This document shows positions 9,728 to 19,203 of a stretch of DNA of 64,000 bases, piece by piece. The first letter of the stretch is position 1; every line of letters starts with the position of its first letter. The position numbers and the translations under genes were made by a program. The notes beneath the pieces were generated by a model. It was not told where the DNA came from and did no database searches. It was given only the letters and a program-made list of their open reading frames with translations. Source of the DNA: Alphaproteobacteria bacterium (GTDB lineage Bacteria; Pseudomonadota; Alphaproteobacteria; Micropepsales; Micropepsaceae); contig CANJBZ010000016.1 of assembly GCA_947473475.1 (NCBI GenBank), positions 20,809-84,808 on the forward strand, read 5' to 3'.

Positions 9728-10995
9728 CGCGTTACAGCCGAGGGATTGTCCAGGCTGTCGGAGCCTTCGAGCGAAATCTTCAGGCCCAGCGCCGCGACCA
9801 CCGCTTCATCCGCGCGGGTCTGTGCGATCAAAGCGTCAATCGCATCCTGTACCATCTTGTTGCCGGCGGCGTTTCCGCTGCCGATCATCTGGTCATAGGC
9901 CATCTTCCCGGAATCGCCGGTGTCCTTGATGAGTTTCACCTTGGCCAGGGTGTCGGCGATCCGGTCGTCCATGCGCTTGGCGACGGCTATGTTCTTGCCC
10001 ATCGCGTAGTCGCGGAAGCTCGGCCCCTGCACGACGGTTCCGTCCACGCGCACATAGCGGCCACGCCACACATTGGCGATGCCGAGTTCGTCATAATAGT
10101 GAGAATTGTGCGTGTTGTCGGAAAAGCAGTCTTGCTCCTCTTCCGGATCGTGCAGGATCAGGCCGAGCTTCATGCGCTCGCCGGCCATCTCGCCATACGA
10201 CAGCGAGCCGATGCCCGTCAGGATGGTGGACAGACCGCCGTCGAGGCCTTTGCCGGCGAGTTGCGCGCGCGCTTTACCGCCGGGCGCCCAATCGGCCGCC
10301 ATCACGCCCAAATCCTCGACCAGCAGATCGGTGACGGCTTTCAGGTACTGCGCACGGCGCTCGCAATTGCCGCGCGTGCAGGCCTTCACATTGTAATCGG
10401 AAGCCGGGCGCTCACCCGCGCCGGGGCCAGTGCCGTGGAGATCCTGTCCCCACAGAAGAAATTCAATCGCATGATAGCCGGTCGCGACATTGGCCTCGAC
10501 GCCCTGCGCCTGCTGCAACTGTTTCAGCAGATTCTTGTCGATGGTCGCCGCATTCACCTGCTTCGAGCCGATGCGGATTTGCTTCGCGGCGATGACGTTC
10601 AACGTATAGAGCGGATTGTCGTCGGACGTTTTTCCATAGGACGCGGCGACATAATCGATCAGCCCCTCGTCCAGCGGCCAGGAGTTCACCTCGCCTTCCC
10701 AGTCGTCGACAACGGCGTTGCCAAAGCGAAAGGCTTCCGTCTGAAGGTAGGGCGCCCGCGCGGCCCTCCAGGCATTGCGCGCCGTCACCAACTTCGCCTG
10801 GGTCGGGTCGGCCAGGAATGCGTTCACTGCGGACTGGAGCGCCTTGCCGGTCGAAAACGCGTCGCCAAAACTTGCCTGCGCGATATCGCCATAGGTCTTC
10901 AGCACCTCGTCCGCCTTCGGCGGCGCTATGGAGGCAGCCAGAGCCACGCCGGAAAGCAGGGCGCAGCCAAAGGACATCGCAAGGATCGCACGCAT
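9724..10995 (-). CDS. Imelysin family protein (second copy in operon)
   Basis: 423 aa with signal; 'ARNAWRAARAPYLQTEAFRFGN', 'YHAIEFLLWGQDL', 'GERPASDY' motifs; ATGA overlap with downstream multicopper oxidase. Confidence 0.9.
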   Translation of the reverse strand: MRAILAMSFGCALLSGVALAASIAPPKADEVLKTYGDIAQASFGDAFSTGKALQSAVNAFLADPTQAKLVTARNAWRAARAPYLQTEAFRFGNAVVDDWEGEVNSWPLDEGLIDYVAASYGKTSDDNPLYTLNVIAAKQIRIGSKQVNAATIDKNLLKQLQQAQGVEANVATGYHAIEFLLWGQDLHGTGPGAGERPASDYNVKACTRGNCERRAQYLKAVTDLLVEDLGVMAADWAPGGKARAQLAGKGLDGGLSTILTGIGSLSYGEMAGERMKLGLILHDPEEEQDCFSDNTHNSHYYDELGIANVWRGRYVRVDGTVVQGPSFRDYAMGKNIAVAKRMDDRIADTLAKVKLIKDTGDSGKMAYDQMIGSGNAAGNKMVQDAIDALIAQTRADEAVVAALGLKISLEGSDSLDNPSAVTR

Positions 10996-11010
10996 GAAAA
11001 AGGCCCTTTG

Positions 11011-11113
11011 CTAGAGCGCAATCCGGCGAAGTGGATGCCGGTTCGCCGTAGATTGCGCGGCAAACCAAGGAATCTAGACACGATCCGATTCATTTTGATC
11101 GGATCGTGTCTAG
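11011..11113 (-). repeat. Two-hairpin dispersed repeat, copy 1
   Basis: CTAGACACGATCCGAT/ATCGGATCGTGTCTAG hairpin plus GCGCAATC..CGGCGAA/TTCGCCG..GATTGCGC hairpin; inverted relative to copy at 56085. Confidence 0.9.
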
Positions 11114-11237
11114 GCTTTTATGGGAACCATATATGCGACTGATTTGCAAGTGCAGGTTGGCTTACAAGCGATTTAGCCTTTGACGCGACGCCCAAACGGC
11201 TGGACAAAAGGCCAAGCGCCAAAGGGGCATATCCATC

Positions 11238-11879
11238 ATGAAGCTCTACAATTTCCACGCCAGCAGCACCTCCTACCGCACCAGAATTGTGCTCAACCTG
11301 AAGGGCCTTCAATACGAGTACATACCTATCCGGCTGGATAAGCAGGAACACCTGTCGCCGGCCTATGGCGAGGTCAACCCGATGCGGGGCGTGCCCACGC
11401 TCGAAGTGGACGGCGTGCGGCTTTATCAATCCTCGGCGATCATCGAATATCTTGAAGAGGTGTTTCCGGACCCGCCGGTGCTGCCGAAGGACCCCGTTGG
11501 ACGCGCCCATGTGCGGGCCATCTGCGCGATCGTCGGCGCGGACATGCACGCGGTGAACAATCTGCGGATCCGCAACTTCGTCCGCGATACCTATAAACAG
11601 GACGCGGATGGCGTAACGGCGTGGATTTCGCTTTGGAACAAGGCAGGATTCGAGGCCATTGAGGCGATGCTGCGCGCCGACAAGAACCGGAACGGTTTTT
11701 GTTACGGCTCGACACCGACGATGGCGGATGCCTTCCTGATCTCGCACGTATTTTCGGCGGTGCGCTTTAAGACGGACATGACGCCGTATACGGAAATTCG
11801 CGCCGTCGTCGACAATTGCAACGCGCTCAAACCCTTTGCCGACGCCCATCCCAGTAACCAGCCTGACGCCGGGGGCTAA
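11238..11879 (+). CDS. maiA: Glutathione S-transferase family / maleylacetoacetate isomerase-like
   Basis: 'MKLYNFHASSTSYRTRIVLNLKGL...YGEVNPMRGVPTLEVDG...LYQSSAIIEYLEE' typical MaiA N-terminus. Confidence 0.75.
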   Translation: MKLYNFHASSTSYRTRIVLNLKGLQYEYIPIRLDKQEHLSPAYGEVNPMRGVPTLEVDGVRLYQSSAIIEYLEEVFPDPPVLPKDPVGRAHVRAICAIVGADMHAVNNLRIRNFVRDTYKQDADGVTAWISLWNKAGFEAIEAMLRADKNRNGFCYGSTPTMADAFLISHVFSAVRFKTDMTPYTEIRAVVDNCNALKPFADAHPSNQPDAGG

Positions 11880-12379
11880 GCCACGTCCGCCGCGCGGGCG
11901 CCCGTTGGGGCGGGAAGCGGGATACCGGGCTCGAATTTTGACGTGCGGATGGCGAGCGCGGTTTTCACGCTGGCCACGTTTCGCGCGGCTGTGAGTTTTT
12001 CGGTCACGAAGGTCTGAAACTCAGTCAGGTCGCGCGCCACGCACAGAAGGATAAAGTCGACCTCGCCCGAGAGCATGTGGCAGGTGCGCACCTGCGGCCA
12101 GGCGCGAGCCTGCTCTTCGAACGCCCTGAGATCGGGCTCCGCCTGGCTGGAAAGGCCCACAAACGCGAATGCCGTGACCTCAAAGCCCAGCGCCTTTGCC
12201 TCCAGGTCGGCATGGTAGCCTTTGATGTAACCGGCTTTTTCAAGCGCGCGGACCCGCCTTAGGCAAGGCGGCGCGGTGATACCGACCCGTTGCGCCAATT
12301 CCACATTGGTCATGCGTCCGTCGGCCTGGAGTTCGGCCAGGATTTGGCGATCAATGGTATCGAGTCGATGACGAGCCAT
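11876..12379 (-). CDS. Lrp/AsnC family transcriptional regulator
   Basis: 'LDTIDRQILAELQADGRMTNVELAQRVGITAPPCLRRVRALEKAGYIKGYHA'. Confidence 0.93.
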   Translation of the reverse strand: MARHRLDTIDRQILAELQADGRMTNVELAQRVGITAPPCLRRVRALEKAGYIKGYHADLEAKALGFEVTAFAFVGLSSQAEPDLRAFEEQARAWPQVRTCHMLSGEVDFILLCVARDLTEFQTFVTEKLTAARNVASVKTALAIRTSKFEPGIPLPAPTGARAADVA

Positions 12380-12534
12380 GCCAACCCCCGGGGTGAGCTA
12401 TGGTTATGCTAAACGGAACGCCCTTTTAGCAATAATGTTTCCTTATACAGCAGATGTGAGCAAAGAAAACGCGCGCTTGACCTCGCGCACCCATATTCCG
12501 ATATGAGGTGGCCAGCCAAACTTGCGGAACCGTC

Positions 12535-13479
12535 ATGTCCGAATCCCTGCACGCCAAAGTCCTGATTCTAGGAAGCGGACCAGCCGGTTGCACGGCCGCC
12601 ATCTACGCCGCCCGCGCCATGCTGGAACCCGTCATGCTCGCCGGCCTGCAACCCGGCGGGCAGCTGACCATCACCACGGAGGTCGAGAACTACCCCGGCT
12701 TCAAAGAAGCAATCCAAGGCCCCTGGCTCATGGAGCAGATGCAGGCGCAGGCCGAGCATGTCGGAACGCGGTCAGAATACGACCTGATCTCCAGCGCAGA
12801 TCTCGCGCAACGGCCCTTTGTGCTGCACGGCGATTCGGGCAAACGGTACACGGCCGACACCGTTATCATCGCCACCGGCGCGCAGGCGAAATGGCTGGGG
12901 CTGCCGAGCGAAGAGCAGTTCAAGGGTTTCGGGGTCTCGGCCTGCGCGACCTGTGACGGCTTCTTCTTCAAGGGCAAGAAAGTCGTCGTGGTCGGCGGCG
13001 GGAATACCGCTGTCGAGGAAGCGCTATACCTGACCAATTTTGCCAGCGAGGTAACACTGGTTCACCGCCGCGACTCGTTGCGCGCCGACAAGACCAATCA
13101 GATGCGCCTTGCGAACCATCCCAAGACGCGGATCGTCTGGGACAGCGCCATCGAGGAAGTTCTTGGCGCGGGCGACCCCAAGACCGTTTCGGGCGTGCGC
13201 GTGCGCAATCTGAAGACAGGGGCCATCGATACGATTCCGGCGGACGGCTTGTTCGTCGCCATCGGGCATACGCCGGCGACCCAGATATTCCGTGGACAGA
13301 TCGATATGGACGAAGAGGGCTACATCCGCACGGCGCCCGATTCCACCAAGACAAACATTCCGGGCGTGTTCGCGGCCGGCGATGTGAAAGACAAAGTGTT
13401 TCGCCAGGCTGTTACAGCTGCGGGGATGGGCTGCATGGCGGCGCTGGAAGCCGAACGCTTCCTCGCCGGAGGCCATTGA
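12535..13479 (+). CDS. trxB: Thioredoxin-disulfide reductase
   Basis: 'ILGSGPAGCTAAIYAARA', 'CATCDGFFFKGKKVVVVGGGNTAVEEALYL'; ATG at 12535 (alternative GTG 12508). Confidence 0.95.
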   Translation: MSESLHAKVLILGSGPAGCTAAIYAARAMLEPVMLAGLQPGGQLTITTEVENYPGFKEAIQGPWLMEQMQAQAEHVGTRSEYDLISSADLAQRPFVLHGDSGKRYTADTVIIATGAQAKWLGLPSEEQFKGFGVSACATCDGFFFKGKKVVVVGGGNTAVEEALYLTNFASEVTLVHRRDSLRADKTNQMRLANHPKTRIVWDSAIEEVLGAGDPKTVSGVRVRNLKTGAIDTIPADGLFVAIGHTPATQIFRGQIDMDEEGYIRTAPDSTKTNIPGVFAAGDVKDKVFRQAVTAAGMGCMAALEAERFLAGGH

Positions 13480-13597
13480 TTCGTGGCCAGATAACGCCCT
13501 CTCGGGGGTGTGCTTGCTTTATAGGTGCGTTGCACACAGCAAAACGGCCCTCGCTGTGAGACGCGGGCCGCTGCAAACACGATAGGTTCAAATCAGC

Positions 13598-14173
13598 TCA
13601 ATACCAGCTCGGCCATTTTGGATCGGGCGGATAGACGGGTTTCGCGGGGACGAAGCCGTCTTTGTTGGGCATCTGCACCTTCAACAGCGTCTTTTCGTCC
13701 ATGACGTCGTTTTCTTTGATGATGCCGTTTTCGTAATAGATGTAGGCGGTGAGTGCATAGACTTCGTTCGGCGTCAGCGTTCCGGGATTGCTGGCCGGCA
13801 TGGCGCGGTTGATGTAGTCCCAGGTGATCGTTGGGTAGGGATAATAGCTGGGGCCGTTCATTTCCTGGCCGTAGAAGCTGCCTTTGTAGGGTTCGCCCGG
13901 CTTGCCCACCATTAGACGGCGCACGATGCCGTTGCGGCCGGTTTTGCCGTGGCAGACTTCGCAGCGCTTCACGAACAGTTCCGCGCCCTCTTTTACCGTG
14001 CCATGTCCGACAGGAAGCTCTTTGCCTTCCGGGCCGATCATCCGGTCGAAGCGCTGGATTTCGGCTTGCGCAAGCGGTTTGCCGACATTGGGATAGGCGC
14101 GCTCTGCAGCCATCGCTGCCGGAACAGCCGCCATCGCCACGGCTGCGAGGAGGAGTTTAGACAAACATTGCAT
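13598..14173 (-). CDS. c-type cytochrome (SoxD-like, partner of adjacent sulfite dehydrogenase)
   Basis: Signal peptide, 'FVKRCEVCHGKTG'; overlaps the molybdenum enzyme gene. Confidence 0.8.
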   Translation of the reverse strand: MQCLSKLLLAAVAMAAVPAAMAAERAYPNVGKPLAQAEIQRFDRMIGPEGKELPVGHGTVKEGAELFVKRCEVCHGKTGRNGIVRRLMVGKPGEPYKGSFYGQEMNGPSYYPYPTITWDYINRAMPASNPGTLTPNEVYALTAYIYYENGIIKENDVMDEKTLLKVQMPNKDGFVPAKPVYPPDPKWPSWY

Positions 14174-15401
14174 CGCGGAGGCTCCCGTCGCGGTTTACTT
14201 TCCACGGCTGAATGGCGGTCATGTGAATGGCGCGCGGCTTGTCGAGCTTTTTCCAATCGCCTATCGGAATGGCCCAGTGCTGGCTCAATTCGGCGATTGA
14301 GAGTTGCACGTCGCCCGTTTCATCGGTGGCGCGGGATTGGATCATGGCTTCCTGGCCGTTCCAGTCCCAATCGAAGGTGAAGCGCGTGTGCGCCTTGGAA
14401 TGCACCGGGCCCTGAATTTTCGCTTCGCGATAATTCTTGCCGCCATCCGCGGAAATTTCGACTTTCGTTATCCGTCCGGCGCCGGACCAGGCAAGGCCTG
14501 TAATCTGATTGTAGCCGCGGCGCACTTCCAAGCCTGCGGACGGGCGCGTGATGACCGACTTCACAGCCCATTGGTAGTGATACCAGCGCGACTTGCCGCC
14601 CAGGTCGTTGCGCGGGACCGAGTGGTTCATGCTCTCGTTCCACGTCATGTAGGGCTGATCGACGACTTTTAGGTGCCGCAGATATTTGACGTTGAACGGC
14701 CCTTCCCAGCCCGGCACGATCAGGCGGATGGGGTAGCCCTGCTCGCGGCGCAGCGGTTCGCCGTTCTGGTTATAGGCGACGAAGCAATCGTCCATCGCCT
14801 TTTGCATCGGCAGCGTGTGCGAGAACTTGCCCGGATCGCCGCCTTCATTGACCATCCAGGTGCCGCCGCTTTTCACGCCGGCTTCCTTCAGCAGGACGGA
14901 CAGCGGTACGCCGGCCCATTCGCTGCAGCTGGCCATGCCGTGAATGTATTGCACCGGCAGGCCCATGTTCGGATCGTCCGCGTCATGGATCGCGGGCGAA
15001 CTGTTGGCGTGGCATTCGACGAAATGGACGCGCGCCACCGACGGAAGCCGTTTCAGGTCTTCCATGGTGAACTCCAACGGACGGTCCACCATGCCGTGGA
15101 TGGTCAGCGTGTGTTCGTCGGCGTTGATTTCCGGCAGCTCCGAAGAATGCTGCTGCATGAAATGCAGCGCCGCCGGCGTGATGATGCCGGCATAGTCCTG
15201 GAGCGGCGTGTAATGCGTCATATGGTCGATGGTGTAGCGCGCGCCGCGGCGTGGCAGCTCATCGAACACATGGGTAGATTGCACCTGGCCTTGCGCTTTG
15301 GCCGGCATGTCTTTGGCGACCAACCCTGCGCCCGCAGCCACTCCCGCCACGGCGGCGGTCTGCGTCAGAAACCGTCTGCGGCTCGGTGTTTTGGCATCCA
15401 T
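14157..15401 (-). CDS. Sulfite dehydrogenase molybdopterin subunit (SoxC/SorA-like)
   Basis: Tat leader 'SRRRFLTQTAAVAGVAAGAG'; 'LPSVARVHFVECHANS' moco-Cys region; 'GWEGPFNVKYLRHLKVVDQPYMTWNE'. Confidence 0.87.
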   Translation of the reverse strand: MDAKTPSRRRFLTQTAAVAGVAAGAGLVAKDMPAKAQGQVQSTHVFDELPRRGARYTIDHMTHYTPLQDYAGIITPAALHFMQQHSSELPEINADEHTLTIHGMVDRPLEFTMEDLKRLPSVARVHFVECHANSSPAIHDADDPNMGLPVQYIHGMASCSEWAGVPLSVLLKEAGVKSGGTWMVNEGGDPGKFSHTLPMQKAMDDCFVAYNQNGEPLRREQGYPIRLIVPGWEGPFNVKYLRHLKVVDQPYMTWNESMNHSVPRNDLGGKSRWYHYQWAVKSVITRPSAGLEVRRGYNQITGLAWSGAGRITKVEISADGGKNYREAKIQGPVHSKAHTRFTFDWDWNGQEAMIQSRATDETGDVQLSIAELSQHWAIPIGDWKKLDKPRAIHMTAIQPWKVNRDGSLRDAMFV

Positions 15402-15488
15402 GATTTTGCCTCCTCTAAAATCCGCTAATCCCGTCTGCTTCATCTTGGCCTGATTAAACCCGGCCAATTTTTATGTCTGTGCGGCGGG

Positions 15489-16091
15489 TCAGAGCCCGGC
15501 GAGATACTTTGCCATCGCGTCGCGGTCGGCGGCCGAAAGCCCCTTCATGATCTGCACCATGTCGGCGTTGTTAGCGCGTTCGCCATCGGCAAAGCGGCGC
15601 ATTTCCTCGACCAGATATTCATAGTTCTGGCCGGCGAGCCTGGGCGTGGACATGCCTTCGGCCTGTGCGGCGCCCATGAAATTCTGCTGGTGGCAGCTTT
15701 GGCACACGGCAACACCGCGCGGCGCGGCGGCGGCGGCCACTTGCGTGACTTTGGCCGGCCAGTTGCGCTTGGCGAACAGAGCGGAGGCGGCGGTCTTTTC
15801 CTCCGCCGTCATGGCCTTGGCCATCCATTCCATCACTTCGACCTTGCGCGCGCCCGTGTCGAAATCGTGGATCTGCTTCAGCACATAATCTTCGCGCTGA
15901 CCGGCGATGATGGGAATGGTGGGAGCGCGCGGCACGCCATTTTCACCGTGACAGGCAGCGCAGACGCGCATGCGCGCGTTGAACTCGCGGGGCATGCCGT
16001 TACCTCCGCCTTCCGCGGCATAGGCGGGAACGGCGAGCGCTGCGGTCAGAGCCAAAGCGGCGGCGAGGCTGAATATGCGAGTTGAGATCAT
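15489..16091 (-). CDS. Di-haem cytochrome c (cytochrome c4-like)
   Basis: CAACHGENG and CQSCHQQN motifs, signal peptide. Confidence 0.85.
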   Translation of the reverse strand: MISTRIFSLAAALALTAALAVPAYAAEGGGNGMPREFNARMRVCAACHGENGVPRAPTIPIIAGQREDYVLKQIHDFDTGARKVEVMEWMAKAMTAEEKTAASALFAKRNWPAKVTQVAAAAAPRGVAVCQSCHQQNFMGAAQAEGMSTPRLAGQNYEYLVEEMRRFADGERANNADMVQIMKGLSAADRDAMAKYLAGL

Positions 16092-16350
16092 GCGTTAGGC
16101 TGCCCTGATTGGGGGTGCAGGCACGATGCGAAGAACGCCAGGAACGATACGTTAAGAGGATGACACCATGCCGCACTCAGCGCGATTCCGCAAGACAACT
16201 TCGGCTCTGGCCTGGGCCTGGCGGCGCTCATCGGGCATCGCGGGGGGGATCTGATTTGCTCAGATGCTGCTTGTGCAATGGGACCAAAGTGGTCCGAGCG
16301 CGTAGCCACAAGCGGGTCCGCACGAATGGGCCATTCAAACGAGGCTTCCA

Positions 16351-17415
16351 ATGAACAAGATTGTATCGGCAACGACAATGAAAGCGCTTGTTTATCTGGC
16401 CCCAGGCAAGAAGTCCTTGGAGGAGCGGCCTAAGCCGGACCTCACGGCGCCCACCGATGCCATCGTCAAAATAACGAAAACCACCATTTGTGGCACCGAC
16501 CTGCACATCCTCAAAGGAGACGTTCCCAGTTGCCAGCCGGGGCGCATTTTGGGCCATGAGGGCGTCGGCATCGTCGATAAGGTTGGCTCCGCGGTCACGA
16601 TGTTTAAGCCGGGAGATCATGTTCTGATCTCCTGCGTGAGCGCCTGCGGGAAATGCGTCTACTGCCGTAAGCAGATGTACTCACACTGTACGACAGGCGG
16701 TTGGATTCTCGGCAATACCATCGACGGCACACAGGCGGAATTCGTCCGCATTCCGCATGCGGATAACAGCCTCTATCCCATACCCGACGGCGCGGACGAA
16801 GAAGCCCTGGTGATGCTCAGCGACATTCTGCCGACCGGCTTCGAGTGCGGTGTGCTCAACGGCAAAGTTCAGCCGGGCAGTACGGTGGCCATCGTCGGCT
16901 CGGGACCGATCGGGCAGGCCGCGCTTCTCACGGCGCAGTTCTATTCACCGGCCGAGATCATCATGATCGACCTGGACAACAATCGTCTGGAAGTGGCCAA
17001 GCGCTTCGGCGCCACAACGACCGTCAACAGCGCCGACGGCAAAGCCGCGGAGACGGTCATGGCGATGACGGAAAAGCGCGGCGTCGATACCGCCATTGAA
17101 GCGGTTGGCATTCCGGCGACTTTCGAGCTTTGCCAGCAGATCATTGCTCCGGGCGGGACGATTGCGAACATCGGCGTGCATGGAAAGAAGGTCGATCTCC
17201 ATCTGGAGAGCCTGTGGGACCGCAACATTTCCATCACGACGCGGCTGGTCGACACCGCCACCATCCCGATGCTGTTCAAGACGGTTTCGTCTCGCAAGAT
17301 CGATCCCAAGCTGCTGATCACGCATCGCTTCAAGCTCGACAACATCCTCGATGCCTACGAGACTTTCGGCAACGCCGCCAAGACCAAAGCGCTGAAAGTC
17401 ATCATCGAGGCTTGA
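16351..17415 (+). CDS. Zinc-dependent alcohol dehydrogenase family protein
   Basis: 'TTICGTDLHILKGDVPSCQPGRILGHEGVG', four-Cys structural Zn loop 'CGKCVYCRKQMYSHC', 'GSGPIGQAALL'. Confidence 0.92.
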   Translation: MNKIVSATTMKALVYLAPGKKSLEERPKPDLTAPTDAIVKITKTTICGTDLHILKGDVPSCQPGRILGHEGVGIVDKVGSAVTMFKPGDHVLISCVSACGKCVYCRKQMYSHCTTGGWILGNTIDGTQAEFVRIPHADNSLYPIPDGADEEALVMLSDILPTGFECGVLNGKVQPGSTVAIVGSGPIGQAALLTAQFYSPAEIIMIDLDNNRLEVAKRFGATTTVNSADGKAAETVMAMTEKRGVDTAIEAVGIPATFELCQQIIAPGGTIANIGVHGKKVDLHLESLWDRNISITTRLVDTATIPMLFKTVSSRKIDPKLLITHRFKLDNILDAYETFGNAAKTKALKVIIEA

Positions 17416-17788
17416 ACGCCGTTTAAGCATTCAGCACGATGACTTCTTACGGCTGTTTCTTTGTTCGGCTGAGAGCCGTTTCTCCGTCCCGGTCATAAGA
17501 CCGTCGAGCGCCGCGCGGAGGCGCAGTCAAGGCTGGCCGTCAGGCCACCGCGAAGCGGCGCGAACGCGGCCTTGACGGCGCCGGGTACGGCGCAATGCTG
17601 CAAGGCCGGGCGTGACAGAGCTTGAACAGCTGGCTGCTAGTTCGCATAAACTTGCTTAGGCGCTGAGCGCGAGCCGGCTCTGGCGGCATACCCGAAGCGC
17701 CGATGGTTCGGACAAGGCGAGACACCCGCCTCCGCAACCGCCTTTTCCGCTACCGCACAGACATCACCTTCCCGCACGCGGGGGAGTG

Positions 17789-19201
17789 TTATTGCCGCAA
17801 ATGATCCGCCAGCACCCGCGCCACCGATTCGGAAATGCGCTTGGCATAGGGCACATGCAGGAATTCGTTGGGGCCGTGAGCGTTTGAGCCCGGCCCCAAC
17901 ACGCCCGTGATCAGGAACTGCGTTTTCGGGAATTTTTCGCCGAGCATTCCCATAAAGGGGATGCTGCCGCCTTCGCCCATATAGGCGGGCTCGTGCCCGA
18001 AGGCGGCGCGGCCCGCGCGGGCAACGGAGTCTTCCAGCCAAGGGGCCAGGTCCGGCGCATTCCATCCGGTCGAAACGAAACGATCCGCCTCGAATTCGAT
18101 CACCGCGCCATAGGGCGGATTGTCGGTCAGCGCCCGGCGCATCATTCCGATGGCATCGCCGTGGAGTGTCGGCGGTAAGCGCAGCGACAGTTTCAGCATC
18201 GTCGAGGGCAACAGCACGTTTCCGGCATTGGCCGGCGCGGGCAACCCTTCCGCGCCGACAATGGCGAGCTGCGGCCGCCACGTGCGGTTCAGGATCAATT
18301 CCGCCGGATCGGCCGCCATTGGCCGTGTGCCGCCGGCCCAGGGGAATTTGGAATGCACCGCCTGGCCCAAAATCGCAGCGGCGGCTTTTGCCTGGGCCAA
18401 GCGCGAAGGCGGAATTTCGACGTAAAGCCCTTCAGGCAGAATTTCGCCCGTCGCCGGATTTTCAAACCGCGACAACAGCTCGCGCGCAATGCGGAAGCTG
18501 GACGGTACGATGCCCGAAGCGTCCCCCGAATGCACCCCCTCTGTCAGTACACGAACGGTCAGCGTTGCCGTGGCGACGCCGCGGAGCGAAGTCGTCAGCC
18601 AGAGGCGGTCATAGTCGCCGCAGCCGGAATCCAGACACACCACCAATCCCGGCTGTCCGATGCGCGCTGCCAGATGATCGACATAAAACGGCAGATCGTA
18701 GCTGCCGGATTCTTCGCACGCCTCGATCAGAATGACACAGCGAGCATGAGGAATATTCTGATCGTGCAGCGCCAGAATCGCCGTCAGCGCGCCGTAAATG
18801 GCATAGCCGTCATCCGCACCGCCGCGGCCGTAGAGCTTGTCGCCGCGCATCACCGGCGTCCACGGCCCCAGGCCGTCCTGCCAGCCTGTGAATTCCGGCT
18901 GTTTGTCCAAATGGCCGTAGAGCAGGACCGGCTCGTTACCCTGCCCCGGAATTTCAATGAAGATCACGGGCGTCCGGTTCGGAAGCTGCACCACTTCCAG
19001 CGTCGCGCCGGGAATGCGCGCGAGATGTGCTCGCGCCCAGTTCGCCATCAGCGCGACGGCGGCATCCATGTGCCCGTGCGCCACCCAATCCTTGTCGAAG
19101 GCGGGCGATTTGTTGGGAATGCGGATGTAGTCGATCAGCGAGGGAACGACGCTGTCGTCCCACATTGTATCGACGAATTGCTTCAGCTGGGCGTCATCCA
19201 C
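17789..19201 (-). CDS. M20 family metallopeptidase (dipeptidase)
   Basis: 'PVLLYGHLDKQPE', 'LYGRGGADDGYAIYG', 'EACEESGS'; GTG start at 19201 abuts the upstream gene. Confidence 0.87.
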   Translation of the reverse strand: MDDAQLKQFVDTMWDDSVVPSLIDYIRIPNKSPAFDKDWVAHGHMDAAVALMANWARAHLARIPGATLEVVQLPNRTPVIFIEIPGQGNEPVLLYGHLDKQPEFTGWQDGLGPWTPVMRGDKLYGRGGADDGYAIYGALTAILALHDQNIPHARCVILIEACEESGSYDLPFYVDHLAARIGQPGLVVCLDSGCGDYDRLWLTTSLRGVATATLTVRVLTEGVHSGDASGIVPSSFRIARELLSRFENPATGEILPEGLYVEIPPSRLAQAKAAAAILGQAVHSKFPWAGGTRPMAADPAELILNRTWRPQLAIVGAEGLPAPANAGNVLLPSTMLKLSLRLPPTLHGDAIGMMRRALTDNPPYGAVIEFEADRFVSTGWNAPDLAPWLEDSVARAGRAAFGHEPAYMGEGGSIPFMGMLGEKFPKTQFLITGVLGPGSNAHGPNEFLHVPYAKRISESVARVLADHLRQ

Positions 19202-19203
19202 GT

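Noticed and set aside
9682-11142. 486-aa plus-strand ORF
   Set aside because: Antisense shadow of the imelysin gene that reads through the dispersed repeat; no conserved motif.
17637-18281. 214-aa minus-strand ORF overlapping the M20 peptidase C-terminus
   Set aside because: Alternative-frame translation of the M20 coding region; no independent support.
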